Source: Pseudoluteimonas sp044226035 (GTDB taxonomy: Bacteria > Pseudomonadota > Gammaproteobacteria > Xanthomonadales > Xanthomonadaceae). From it: a stretch of DNA of 64,000 nucleotides. Of the stretch, positions 45,623 through 53,487 are shown one piece after another. The stretch's first letter is position 1, and each line of letters starts with the position of its first letter. The notes beneath the pieces are model-generated. The model had not been told where the DNA came from. It did not search any database and saw only the letters and a list, made by a program, of their open reading frames with translations. The translations under genes and the position numbers were made by a program. Location: the NCBI GenBank assembly GCA_044226035.1, contig JBGAHT010000003.1:10890-74889 (forward strand), read 5' to 3'.

Positions 45623-45889
45623 ATGCGCACCCTCATCATCGTCGTCATCGGCATCCTCGTCGGCCTTCTGGTCATGTTCGTCATGCGCAAGGCGCACCAG
45701 GCGCCGCGCACCGCGTTCCTCGCGTTCGCCATCCTCTGGTTCGCCTTCTGCGCCTACAACATGTGGGTCGGCGTCTCCTCCGCCGGCTACGCCGTGACCG
45801 AGGAACTGCCCTTCCTCGCCATCAACTTCCTCGTTCCGGCCGCGGTGGTGTTCGCCCTGCGCAAGCGGATCGGACGCGGCGCGCCCTGA
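45623..45889 (+). CDS. Small conserved membrane protein
   Basis: 88 residues with about three membrane helices: LIIVVIGILVGLLVMFVM, AFLAFAILWFAFCAYNMWVG and LPFLAINFLVPAAVVFAL, ending in basic RKRIGRG. GC-rich and in host codon use, unlike the gene before it. No motif gives a function. It is 43 bases after the orphan gene but probably separately expressed. Confidence 0.75.
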   Translation: MRTLIIVVIGILVGLLVMFVMRKAHQAPRTAFLAFAILWFAFCAYNMWVGVSSAGYAVTEELPFLAINFLVPAAVVFALRKRIGRGAP

Positions 45890-46024
45890 CCCGTCGCACG
45901 GCGCGTACCCGCGGAGGGCATGGCCGTCCCGCGGACGCGCGGCCGCGGCCGCCGCGCTATGCTGGCCGGGCTGGAGGAGGTTTTGCGGCATGGCGCGCCC
46001 GGACGGGACGCAGGGAGGCGGAAG

Positions 46025-46837
46025 ATGGAACGGGACGACACGGTGTTCGCGGGCTCGATCCCCTTGCTGTACGAGGAATGCCTCGTGCCGCTGATCTTCG
46101 AACCGTACGCGGTCGACCTCGCGCGCCGCGTGCACGAACGCAACCCGCGCCGCGTGCTGGAACTCGCCGCCGGCACCGGCGTCGTCACCCGCGCGATGGC
46201 GGAAACGCTGCCGGTGGATACCCGCATCGTCGCCACCGACCTCAACCTGGCGATGCTGGAACAGGCGCGCATCATCGGCGCCTTGCGCCCGGTGGAATGG
46301 CGGCAGGCCGATGCGATGGCGCTGCCCTTCGCCGATGGCGGCTTCGACGCGGTGGTGTGCCAGTTCGGCGCGATGTTCTTCCCCGACAAGGCGCGCGCCT
46401 TCGCCGAGGCGCGGCGCGTGCTGAAGCCGGGCGGGACGTTCCTGTTCAACGTGTGGGACCGGATCGACGAGAACGAATTCGCCGACGCGGTCGGCGACGC
46501 GCTCGGGCAGGTGTTCCCCGACGATCCGCCGCGGTTCATGGCGCGCACGCCGCACGGCTACCACGATGTCGCCGCCATCGCGCGCGACCTCGCCGAGGCC
46601 GGCTTCGCGTCCGCGCCGCGCATCGAAACCATCGCCTTCCGCTGCCGCGCCGAATCGCCGCGCGTCGTCGCGATCGCCTATTGCCAGGGCACGCCGTGGC
46701 GCAACGAGATCGAGGCGCGCGACGCGTCCAGGCTCGATGCCGCGACCGATGCCGCCGAAGCGGAAATCGCCAGACGCTTCGGCCACGGCACCGTGTCCGG
46801 CAGGATGCAGGCGCACGTGGTCAAGATCGATCGATGA
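46025..46837 (+). CDS. Class I SAM-dependent methyltransferase
   Basis: 270 residues. SAM motifs: I VLELAAGTGVVTRAMAETL, II VATDLNLAMLEQAR, post-II DAMALPFADGGFDAVVCQFG and III EARRVLKPGGTFLFNVWD. This is the UbiE/BioC-like small-molecule branch. Substrate not identifiable. A GGAGGCGG seven bases before ATG 46025 fixes the start; the in-frame region before it is non-coding. Monocistronic. Confidence 0.88.
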   Translation: MERDDTVFAGSIPLLYEECLVPLIFEPYAVDLARRVHERNPRRVLELAAGTGVVTRAMAETLPVDTRIVATDLNLAMLEQARIIGALRPVEWRQADAMALPFADGGFDAVVCQFGAMFFPDKARAFAEARRVLKPGGTFLFNVWDRIDENEFADAVGDALGQVFPDDPPRFMARTPHGYHDVAAIARDLAEAGFASAPRIETIAFRCRAESPRVVAIAYCQGTPWRNEIEARDASRLDAATDAAEAEIARRFGHGTVSGRMQAHVVKIDR

Positions 46838-46885
46838 CGTGAATTTTCAAACCACGCATGGCAACTATTCCAGAAAGGTGACCCC

Positions 46886-47149
46886 ATGATGACGCCACGA
46901 AGCTATTTCACCTTGCTGTTGCGAGGCATCGGTATCTGGAAAATCATCGATGGCTTCGATGAAGCAACAACTGCATGGAATGTCCATGAAAAGTTCTTCA
47001 CTTCGCCCTACGTGACTCCTGGAGCTTATGTCGGCCACGCTTTCACTTTCTTTTTCATTGGAATCATTCTGCTGTTTTTCGCGGCACCGATCTCGGCATT
47101 GATCGTACCGGCGAAGCAAGCGAATGATGGCAATGGCGACGCTCCGTAA
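46886..47149 (+). CDS. Small membrane protein of unknown function
   Basis: 87 residues, two consecutive ATGs after AGAAAGGTGACC. Aromatic-rich N-terminus (MMTPRSYFTLLLRGIGIWKI) and one clear helix (HAFTFFFIGIILLFFAAPIS), possibly two. Lower GC than neighbours. Not recognised. Confidence 0.55.
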   Translation: MMTPRSYFTLLLRGIGIWKIIDGFDEATTAWNVHEKFFTSPYVTPGAYVGHAFTFFFIGIILLFFAAPISALIVPAKQANDGNGDAP

Positions 47150-47194
47150 AACAAGCACGATTCACCCGCTGGTGCCCGACGACCCGGCGCGCGC

Positions 47195-47282
47195 ATGAGC
47201 AGCCCCGAGATCTACCTGCGCGAGACAGGCGCTGGCCGGCATCGCGCTGTGGCTGGCGCCGGGCGCGACGCTGCCGGGCTGA
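47195..47282 (+). pseudogene. Possible remnant of a degraded gene
   Basis: The gap 47150-47326 has no intact gene. ATG 47195 opens MSSPEIYLRE; after a frame change the sequence continues QALAGIALWLAPGATLPG and a TGA near 47282, reading like the hydrophobic end of a membrane protein. A deletion or frameshift remnant is possible; the match is weak. Confidence 0.25.
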
Positions 47283-47293
47283 TCCGATCCCGC

Positions 47294-47320
47294 CGTGGGA
47301 GCGCTGCCGTCGCTCCCACG
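47294..47320. repeat. GTGGGAGCG-type hairpin downstream of creD
   Basis: Perfect hairpin CGTGGGAGCG-CTGCCGT-CGCTCCCACG. Its GTGGGAGCG block is shared with 48711-48775 and 60233-60287, a common repeat of this bacterial family. Could terminate creD. Confidence 0.75.
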
Positions 47321-47326
47321 AAACGC

Positions 47327-48625
47327 TCAGCGCGCCGACACCTGGTACCAGTCGACCTTGCGCGTGGCGACCATGATCGCGGCGAGGATGGCGAACAGCA
47401 GGCCGGCGCCGAGCACCAGCGCGTTGTCCTCCGACACCAGCAGGCCGTACAGCGCGGCGTACAGCAGGCCGAGCATCGCGGCGAAACCGAGGCCGCGCAT
47501 CCGGCTGCGCAGCACGTGGCCGAGGTAGAACCCGATCAGCCCGACGCAGGCCACGGCCGCGGCGAGATAGGCCCGGCCGAAGGCGATGTGTTCGGACAGG
47601 CTCAGCAGCAGCAGGAAGAAGATCGCCAGCGCGAGGCCGACCAGCGCGTACTGGATCGGGTGGATCGGCAGCCGCTTGATCGTTTCGAGCATGAAGAAGC
47701 CGGTGAAGGTCAGCAGCACGAACAGCAGCCCGTACTTGGTCGCGCGATCGACCTTGGAATACAGGTTCACCGGCTCCACCAGCGACAGGCCGATGGCGTC
47801 GACGCGCTTGTCGCCCCCGGCGCGGTATTGCGCCTGCGCGTTGCTCGCCAGCGATGACACGTCCCAGGCGGCGTGGAAGCCGTTCGCGTCGATGCGGTGC
47901 GAACGCGGCAGGAAATCGCCGTTGAACTGCGGGTGCGGCCATCGCGAATCCAGCTCCACGTGGTTGTCGTCGGCCAGCGGCGCGACCGAGAGCTGTTCGG
48001 TGCCGTCCAGCGCGAACGCGAGCCGCAGCGGGAAAGCGATGCGGCCATCGGCGGCGATCGCGTCCGGCAGCATCGCATGCACGCCGCCGTCGCTGCGCCC
48101 GAGCTGGCCCTGCAGCAGCGCGACCGGCCGGCCCGCGACCTGCAGCGCCGGCGCGCCGACCAGTCCGCGCACGTCGCCGATGCCGACGTCGATCCACGGC
48201 GTTCCGATCCGGCGCGGATGCGCGGGATCGTCCTTGGGCAACCGCGCATCGAAGGCCGCTTCCAGCGTGGCCTGCAGCTCGTACACCCGCACCTCGTGCA
48301 GGCCGAGCTTGCGGATCGAGGGCGACACGCGGCCCAGCAGTTGTGTGCGCTTCGGGAAGAACGTCCAGCGGCCGTCCTGCTGGCGCAGTTGCTTGTGCAG
48401 CACGCCGTTCGCGTCGCGTTCCTCGACTTCGACGGTTTCGGTATACGGCACCACCAGCACCGGCCCGGCGAGTTGCTGCGCGCCGGCATGGCTGCGCGCG
48501 ACTTCGTCCACCGCCTGCTGGCGGAACGCCTGGCGTTCGGAAATGGTGCCGCGGATCATCGCCAGCGGCACGAGGATCGCCAGCGTCAGCACCAGCACGA
48601 TCGCGAATTTCAGGGCAAGCCGCAT
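47327..48625 (-). CDS. creD: Inner-membrane protein CreD
   Basis: 432 residues. One N-terminal helix (FAIVLVLTLAILVPLAMIRG), a large extracytoplasmic region with the CreD signature GPVLVVPYTETVEVEER and FFPKRTQLLGRVSPSIRKLG, then about six closely spaced helices in the last third (FVLLTFTGFFMLETIK; YALVGLALAIFFLLLLSLSE). CreD is the main effector of the CreBC system, linked to envelope integrity and beta-lactam tolerance in Pseudomonas and Stenotrophomonas. A perfect cre-tag lies 66 bases ahead of the start. Confidence 0.93.
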   Translation of the reverse strand: MRLALKFAIVLVLTLAILVPLAMIRGTISERQAFRQQAVDEVARSHAGAQQLAGPVLVVPYTETVEVEERDANGVLHKQLRQQDGRWTFFPKRTQLLGRVSPSIRKLGLHEVRVYELQATLEAAFDARLPKDDPAHPRRIGTPWIDVGIGDVRGLVGAPALQVAGRPVALLQGQLGRSDGGVHAMLPDAIAADGRIAFPLRLAFALDGTEQLSVAPLADDNHVELDSRWPHPQFNGDFLPRSHRIDANGFHAAWDVSSLASNAQAQYRAGGDKRVDAIGLSLVEPVNLYSKVDRATKYGLLFVLLTFTGFFMLETIKRLPIHPIQYALVGLALAIFFLLLLSLSEHIAFGRAYLAAAVACVGLIGFYLGHVLRSRMRGLGFAAMLGLLYAALYGLLVSEDNALVLGAGLLFAILAAIMVATRKVDWYQVSAR

Positions 48626-48690
48626 GTCCGCACCTCCGGTTGTGGTGCGCGGATGCTCGTGCCTGCCTGCGTGGAGGCGATGGCGTCACG

Positions 48691-48706
48691 GTGAAGCGAG
48701 GGTGAA
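48691..48706 (-). promoter_or_regulatory. cre-tag (CreB binding site) before creD
   Basis: On the minus strand: TTCAC-CCTCGC-TTCAC, an exact match to the CreB direct repeat TTCAC-N6-TTCAC. It is in the creC-creD gap, 66 bases before creD. Confidence 0.9.
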
Positions 48707-48710
48707 CTCC

Positions 48711-48775
48711 CGTGGGAGCGGCTTCAGCCGCGATGGATCTTGCGGGAAAACCAGTCGCGACTTCCGTCGCTCCAA
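48711..48775. repeat. GTGGGAGCGGCTTCAGCCGCGA composite repeat
   Basis: GTGGGAGCGGCTTCAGCCGC on the left and TCGCGACTTCCGTCGCTCC on the right form a long imperfect hairpin just downstream of creC. Third-copy relatives at 47294 and 60233. Confidence 0.8.
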
Positions 48776-48785
48776 CGAAAGCGAA

Positions 48786-50204
48786 TCAAGCCGAAGGAAG
48801 CGACAATTCCGCGACGGTGCCGCCGCCTTCGCGTCCGTGCAGCGCCACGCCGCCGCCGTGCAGCGCCGCGACCTGGGCGACGAACGGCAGGCCCAGGCCG
48901 CTGCTGCGGCTGCCGCCGTCGGGACGCGGCAGCGAATAGAAGCGCTCGAACACGTGCGGCAAGGCGTAGTCGGGCACGCCCGGGCCGCTGTCGACCACGC
49001 GCACGAAGCACCGGCCTGCATCGCGCGAGACATCGACCTCGACCTTGCCTGCGGCCGGCGAAAACGACACGGCGTTCTCGACCAGGTTGGCGATCGCCTG
49101 CCGCAGCAGGAACGGGTCGCCTTCCACGACGCCGGCGGTTCCGTCGACGACGACCGCAACCTCGCCCGTCGCGCATTGCGCGACCGCTTCCTGCGCGAGC
49201 GAACGCAGGTCGATGCGTTCCCGCGTTTCCAGGCGCTGGCGGTGCTCGACCGCGGCCAGCGCCAGCAGCTTGTCCACCATCTGCGCCATGCGTTCGCCCT
49301 GCGCGCGGATGCTGGCGACGAAACGCGCGCGGTCGGCCTCGGGCATCGGGTTCTCGAGCAGTTCCGCCGCGCCGCGGATCGCGGCCAGCGGGCCCTTCAG
49401 CTCGTGCGTGAGCGCGTGCACGTACTGTTCGACGTACTGCTTGCCTTCGAGTTTCTCGCGCATGTCGTGCAGGGCGCGGCCGAGGTCGCCGAACTCGCCG
49501 GCGGCGCGCGGTTGCGGCGCGCGTTCGCCCGCGGCCACGGCATCGGCGTAGCGGCGCAGCGCGCCGAGCTGGCGCGACAGCCACCACGCCGCGGACAGGC
49601 CGACCAGCAGCGCCGCGCCCATCAGCACGAAACCCCAGCGCGCGATGATGTTCTGGCTGCGCGCGATGAACGGCGCCATCGCCCGGTTCGGCTTGGCCAC
49701 GGTCAGCACGCCGACGATGCGATGGCCGTCGTCGTAGATCGGCGCGGCGACGTGCATCACCGTGCTGTCCGCGTCGGCCGGATCGTCGCGGGTGGAACGC
49801 GCGCCGTACTGGCCGCGCAAGGTCCGGTACACGTCGTTCCAGCGCGAATTGTCGCGGCCGAGGTCCTTGCCTTCGGAATCGAACACGACGATGCCGCGCG
49901 CGTCGGTGACGGTGACGCGGAAACCACTGCGGTCCTTGGGGAAACCCCAGACGTCGGCGCCGACCTGGCGCGCGCGCACCGCCTCGACCCGGCGCGCGAA
50001 CCGGCCGGTGGAGATCCGGCCGGCGAGCATGTCGTCGCTGGCGAGTTCGGCCAGGGTGTTGGCGGTGTCGATCAGCGTGCCTTCCATCGCCTGGCGCACG
50101 CCCGGCTTGACCTGTTCGACGAACACCCGCCCGACCAGCAGCGCCGCCAGCGCGACGATCAGGAAGTAGCCGAGCAGCACGCGCAGGCCGATCCTCATCG
50201 ACAT
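48786..50204 (-). CDS. creC: Sensor histidine kinase CreC
   Basis: 472 residues. Two membrane helices (LLGYFLIVALAALLVGRVFV and WGFVLMGAALLVGLSAAWWL) bracket a periplasmic sensor with CreC-type VWGFPKDRSGFRVTVTDARG and SRWNDVYRTLRGQYGAR. A HAMP segment precedes the phospho-His in VHALTHELKGPLAAIRGAAE, and the ATPase has NLVENAVSFSPAAG and GSRSSGLGLPFV. CreC activates CreB in response to envelope or metabolic signals. Immediately downstream of creB. Confidence 0.93.
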   Translation of the reverse strand: MSMRIGLRVLLGYFLIVALAALLVGRVFVEQVKPGVRQAMEGTLIDTANTLAELASDDMLAGRISTGRFARRVEAVRARQVGADVWGFPKDRSGFRVTVTDARGIVVFDSEGKDLGRDNSRWNDVYRTLRGQYGARSTRDDPADADSTVMHVAAPIYDDGHRIVGVLTVAKPNRAMAPFIARSQNIIARWGFVLMGAALLVGLSAAWWLSRQLGALRRYADAVAAGERAPQPRAAGEFGDLGRALHDMREKLEGKQYVEQYVHALTHELKGPLAAIRGAAELLENPMPEADRARFVASIRAQGERMAQMVDKLLALAAVEHRQRLETRERIDLRSLAQEAVAQCATGEVAVVVDGTAGVVEGDPFLLRQAIANLVENAVSFSPAAGKVEVDVSRDAGRCFVRVVDSGPGVPDYALPHVFERFYSLPRPDGGSRSSGLGLPFVAQVAALHGGGVALHGREGGGTVAELSLPSA

Positions 50205-50215
50205 GTCCGCATCGG

Positions 50216-50899
50216 TCAGCCTTCGGTGTGCACGGCGTAGCCGAGCCCGCGCACGGTGCGGATCGGGTCCGCGCCGGGCGCGATGGCGCGCAGCTTCGCG
50301 CGCAGCGTCTTCACGTGCGTGTCCACGGTGCGTTCGCCGGTGTCGAGCGCATCGCCCCAGACCCGGTCCATCAGCTTCGCGCGCTCGAGCACCGCGCCGG
50401 GCCGCGCCAGCAGCGTTTCCAGCAGGCCGGATTCGTAGCGCGTGAGTTCCAGCAGCACGCCGTCGAAGCGGATGCGGTGGCCGGCGGCATCGAGGTCGAA
50501 GCGCCCGAGCCGGCGCCAGCCGGCGTCGGTCTGCGCGCTGCGGCGCAGGCGCGCGCGCACCCGCGCCACCAGTTCGCGCGGGGAAAACGGTTTCGACATG
50601 TAATCGTCGCCGCCCAGTTCCAGCCCGAGCACGCGGTCGGCCTCGCCGTCGCGCGCGGTCAGGAACAGCACCGGCACCTCGCTTTCCGCGCGCAGTTCGC
50701 GGCAGACGTCGAAGCCGTTGCGGTCGGGCAGGCCGACGTCGAGGATGACCAGGTCCACCCCGCCGCGCCGCAGCCGCGGCAGCACCTCGCCGCCGAGCAG
50801 CACGTGCTCGGCCGCGAAACCGTCGGCGCGCAGCGCGTACAGCACGGTCTCGGCGATGGCGGTTTCGTCCTCGGCCAGCAGGATGGTCGGCATGGGCAT
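50216..50899 (-). CDS. creB: Response regulator CreB
   Basis: About 227 residues. Receiver: acidic AEDET, phospho-Asp in VDLVILDVGLPDRNGFD, Thr in LFLTARDGE and Lys in DYMSKPFSPRELVAR. DNA-binding winged helix: ELTRYESGLLETLLARPGAV, GDALDTGERTVDTHVKTLR and GLGYAV. It binds TTCAC-N6-TTCAC cre-tags. Three in-frame ATGs (50908, 50899, 50893) compete; 50899 gives the normal family length. First gene of creB-creC-creD; divergent from rlmJ. Confidence 0.93.
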   Translation of the reverse strand: MPMPTILLAEDETAIAETVLYALRADGFAAEHVLLGGEVLPRLRRGGVDLVILDVGLPDRNGFDVCRELRAESEVPVLFLTARDGEADRVLGLELGGDDYMSKPFSPRELVARVRARLRRSAQTDAGWRRLGRFDLDAAGHRIRFDGVLLELTRYESGLLETLLARPGAVLERAKLMDRVWGDALDTGERTVDTHVKTLRAKLRAIAPGADPIRTVRGLGYAVHTEG

Positions 50900-50976
50900 G
50901 CGCCGCATCCTAGCCGACGCGGCGGCCGGGTTTGCGTGGCCGGGGTGAAGCCGGCCGGCGATGCGACAATCCGCGC

Positions 50977-51834
50977 ATGAACTACCGCCACGCCTTCCAC
51001 GCCGGCAACCATGCCGACGCGCTCAAGCACGTCGCGCTGCTGGCGCTGTGCGACGCGCTGGCGGCCAAGCCCGCGCCCTGCTTCGCGCTCGACACCCACG
51101 CCGGGCGCGGCCTGTACCGGCTCGAAGGCGAAGAGTCGCAACGCAGCGGCGAGGCGGCCGGCGGCGTGGCCCGGCTGCGGCGCGGGATCGACCCGGCGAT
51201 CGACCGCACCCTCGACGCCATCGACGCCTGCCGCGCCATGCACGGCGCCGACGCCTATCCGGGTTCGCCGTGGCTGCTCGCGCATGCGTTGCGCATGCAG
51301 GACCGCATCGCCTGCTGCGAACTGCAACCGGATGAGGCCGCGGCGCTGAAGGCGAACTTCGCCGGCGACGCGCGGATGGCGGTGCACGCGCGCGACGGCT
51401 ACGCGGCGGTCAAGGCGCTGCTGCCGCCCAGGGTCGATGGCGAACGCTACGCGCGCGGGCTGGTGCTGGTGGACCCGCCGTACGAGGCGCAGCTGCGCGA
51501 ATTCGACGCCGCCTTCGCCGCGCTGCACGACGGGCTCGCGCGCTGGCCGCAGGCGACGTTCGCGCTGTGGTACCCGATCAAGCAGCGGCGCGACTTGCAG
51601 CCGATGCTGCGCGAGGCGGTGGCGTTGCCGGCGAAATCCGCGCTGCTGGCCGAACTGCTGGTGCGCGCCGACGATTCGCCGCTGCGCATGAACGGCTCGG
51701 GCATGCTGCTGCTCAATCCGCCGTTCGCGCTGGAAGATCGCCTGCGGCCGGCGCTGGCCGCGCTGCGCGCGATGCTGGAGGAAGGCGACGGCCGCGGCGA
51801 TTCGCGGATGACATGGTTGAGGCCGCGCGACTGA
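50977..51834 (+). CDS. rlmJ: 23S rRNA (adenine2030-N6)-methyltransferase RlmJ
   Basis: 285 residues. Begins with the family signature MNYRHAFHAGNHADALKHVA. SAM-binding ALDTHAGRGLYRL and the catalytic motif LVLVDPPYEA (DPPY) are clear, with LLNPPFALEDRL near the C-terminus. RlmJ methylates A2030 of 23S rRNA during subunit assembly. It is divergent from creB with ~80 bases between starts. Confidence 0.95.
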   Translation: MNYRHAFHAGNHADALKHVALLALCDALAAKPAPCFALDTHAGRGLYRLEGEESQRSGEAAGGVARLRRGIDPAIDRTLDAIDACRAMHGADAYPGSPWLLAHALRMQDRIACCELQPDEAAALKANFAGDARMAVHARDGYAAVKALLPPRVDGERYARGLVLVDPPYEAQLREFDAAFAALHDGLARWPQATFALWYPIKQRRDLQPMLREAVALPAKSALLAELLVRADDSPLRMNGSGMLLLNPPFALEDRLRPALAALRAMLEEGDGRGDSRMTWLRPRD

Positions 51835-51846
51835 CGCGGCGAGGGT

Positions 51847-52761
51847 TCACCCTTCGCGCGGCGCCTCGGGCTCGAAGAAGCTCCAGCGGACCTCCGGGAA
51901 TTCGACCTTCACCGCGCGTTCGACCGTGGTGATCTGCCGCAGCAGCACGGCCGCGTCGCGTTCCTCGCGCATCCGCGCCTGCACCGACAGCATCACCTTG
52001 TCGCCGAGCTGCAGGCTGATGACGCTGATCACGTCGGCGATTTCCGGGCGCTTGCGCAGGAAGTCGCGCAAGGCCTGCTCGCGCTCCGGGTCCATGCCCT
52101 GCCCGACCAGCAGCGCCTTGACCTCGACCGCGACGAACACCGCCACCACCACCAGCAGCGCGCCGATGGCGAGCGTGCCGATCGCGTCCCACGCCGGGTT
52201 GCCGGTCGCGACCGTGAGCAGCACCGCGGCCAGCGCGAGCACCAGGCCGAGCAGCGCGGCCAGGTCCTCGCCGAAGATCACCACCAGTTCCGCCTGGCGG
52301 CTGGCGTGGAACCACTGCCACAGCGAACGCCCGCCGCGCGCGCGCGCCACTTCCTGCAGGCAGGCGCGCATCGACACGCCCTCGGCGACGATGGCGAACA
52401 CCAGCACGCCCGCCGCCCACCACCATTGCCGCAGCGGTTCCGGGTGCGCGAGCTTGTGCCAGCCCTCGTACAGCGAATACAGGCCGCCGACGGTGAACAG
52501 CATCAGCGCGACCAGGAACGACCAGAAGTAGATCGCCTTGCCCTGCCCCAGCGGGTGTTCCTGCGACGGCGCGCGCCGCGCCTGGCGCATGCCCAGCAGC
52601 AACAGCAGCTGGTTGCCGCAGTCGGCCATCGAATGCACGGTCTCGGCCAGCATCGCGCTGGAGCCGGTGAAGAAGGCGGCCACGCCCTTGGCGCAGGCGA
52701 TGGCGAAGTTGGCGCCGAGCGCGAACACGATCGCGCGGTTGGAATCGCCGTTGCCGGCCAT
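51847..52761 (-). CDS. Cation diffusion facilitator (CDF) transporter
   Basis: 304 residues, six membrane helices and a C-terminal cytoplasmic domain. The first metal site is in AETVHSMADCGNQLLLLLG (helix 2), the second in VIFGEDLAALLGLVLALAAV (helix 5) with an Asp/Glu pair instead of the common His-Asp. The C-terminal fold has KRPEIADVISVISLQLGDK. CDF proteins export Zn, Co, Fe or Mn by proton antiport. This branch (COG0053 with REED-like substitution) is often less selective. The start chosen is ATG 52761 before the first helix. Confidence 0.88.
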   Translation of the reverse strand: MAGNGDSNRAIVFALGANFAIACAKGVAAFFTGSSAMLAETVHSMADCGNQLLLLLGMRQARRAPSQEHPLGQGKAIYFWSFLVALMLFTVGGLYSLYEGWHKLAHPEPLRQWWWAAGVLVFAIVAEGVSMRACLQEVARARGGRSLWQWFHASRQAELVVIFGEDLAALLGLVLALAAVLLTVATGNPAWDAIGTLAIGALLVVVAVFVAVEVKALLVGQGMDPEREQALRDFLRKRPEIADVISVISLQLGDKVMLSVQARMREERDAAVLLRQITTVERAVKVEFPEVRWSFFEPEAPREG

Positions 52762-52867
52762 GGTCGGGGGTCGTCGCGTGGGGCGCGGCAGTGTAGCAAC
52801 CGCCGGCGCGCCACCGGCCCGATTCCCGTCAAGCAAGCTTTAACGTCGCGCGTGGCAGGATGTGCGG

Positions 52868-53422
52868 ATGGCTGCCCGCAACCGACTTCCGCCTTGGCAC
52901 GAGGATCTCAAGCTGCGCAACGGCCGCCAGGTGCTGGTCCGGCCGATCCGCCCCGAGGACGCCGAGCCGCTGAGCGCGGCGTTCCCGCTGCTGCAGCCGG
53001 AGGAAGTCCGCCAGCGGTTCCTGCACGCCATGTCGGAATTGCCGCCGGCCATGGCCGAACGCCTGACCCGGCCGGACCCGAAATCCGAATTCGCGCTGGT
53101 CGCCGCGGAGCCGCTGCCGCCGGGCGAGGCGCTGGTCGGCGCGGTCGCGCGGGCGTCGATCAACCCCGGCACCCGCGACGCGGAGTTCGCGATCCTGGTC
53201 AGCCACTACCTGACCGGGATGGGCCTGGGCCGGCACCTGATGCGGCGCCTGGTGCGCTGGGCCAAGGGCCGCAGGCTGGAACGGATCTACGGCGACGTGC
53301 TCGACCACAACCACCCGATGATCTCGCTGGCCGAATCGCTGGACTTCAAGCGCGAGCCGCACCCCGACCAGGCATCGCTGGTGCGCCTGGTGCTGGCGCT
53401 GCGCCCGCCGCATCCGCATTGA
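52868..53422 (+). CDS. GNAT-family N-acetyltransferase
   Basis: 184 residues. The acetyl-CoA-binding motif is GMGLGRHLMRRLVRWAKGRR (pattern GxGxG/R), preceded by the strand DAEFAILVSHYLTG and followed by IYGDVLDHNHPMISLAESLD. The N-terminus LVRPIRPEDAEPLSAAFPLL matches the acetyltransferase domain found at the end of Pat/YfiQ-type protein acetyltransferases. The substrate could be a protein lysine or a small amine. GTG 52862 is an alternative start. Confidence 0.85.
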   Translation: MAARNRLPPWHEDLKLRNGRQVLVRPIRPEDAEPLSAAFPLLQPEEVRQRFLHAMSELPPAMAERLTRPDPKSEFALVAAEPLPPGEALVGAVARASINPGTRDAEFAILVSHYLTGMGLGRHLMRRLVRWAKGRRLERIYGDVLDHNHPMISLAESLDFKREPHPDQASLVRLVLALRPPHPH

Positions 53423-53487
53423 ACCCGCGGCGCTGAGCCGGCGCGCGCCGCGTCGGGCGGCGGGCTTGGCTTAAAATCGCCGGTTCG

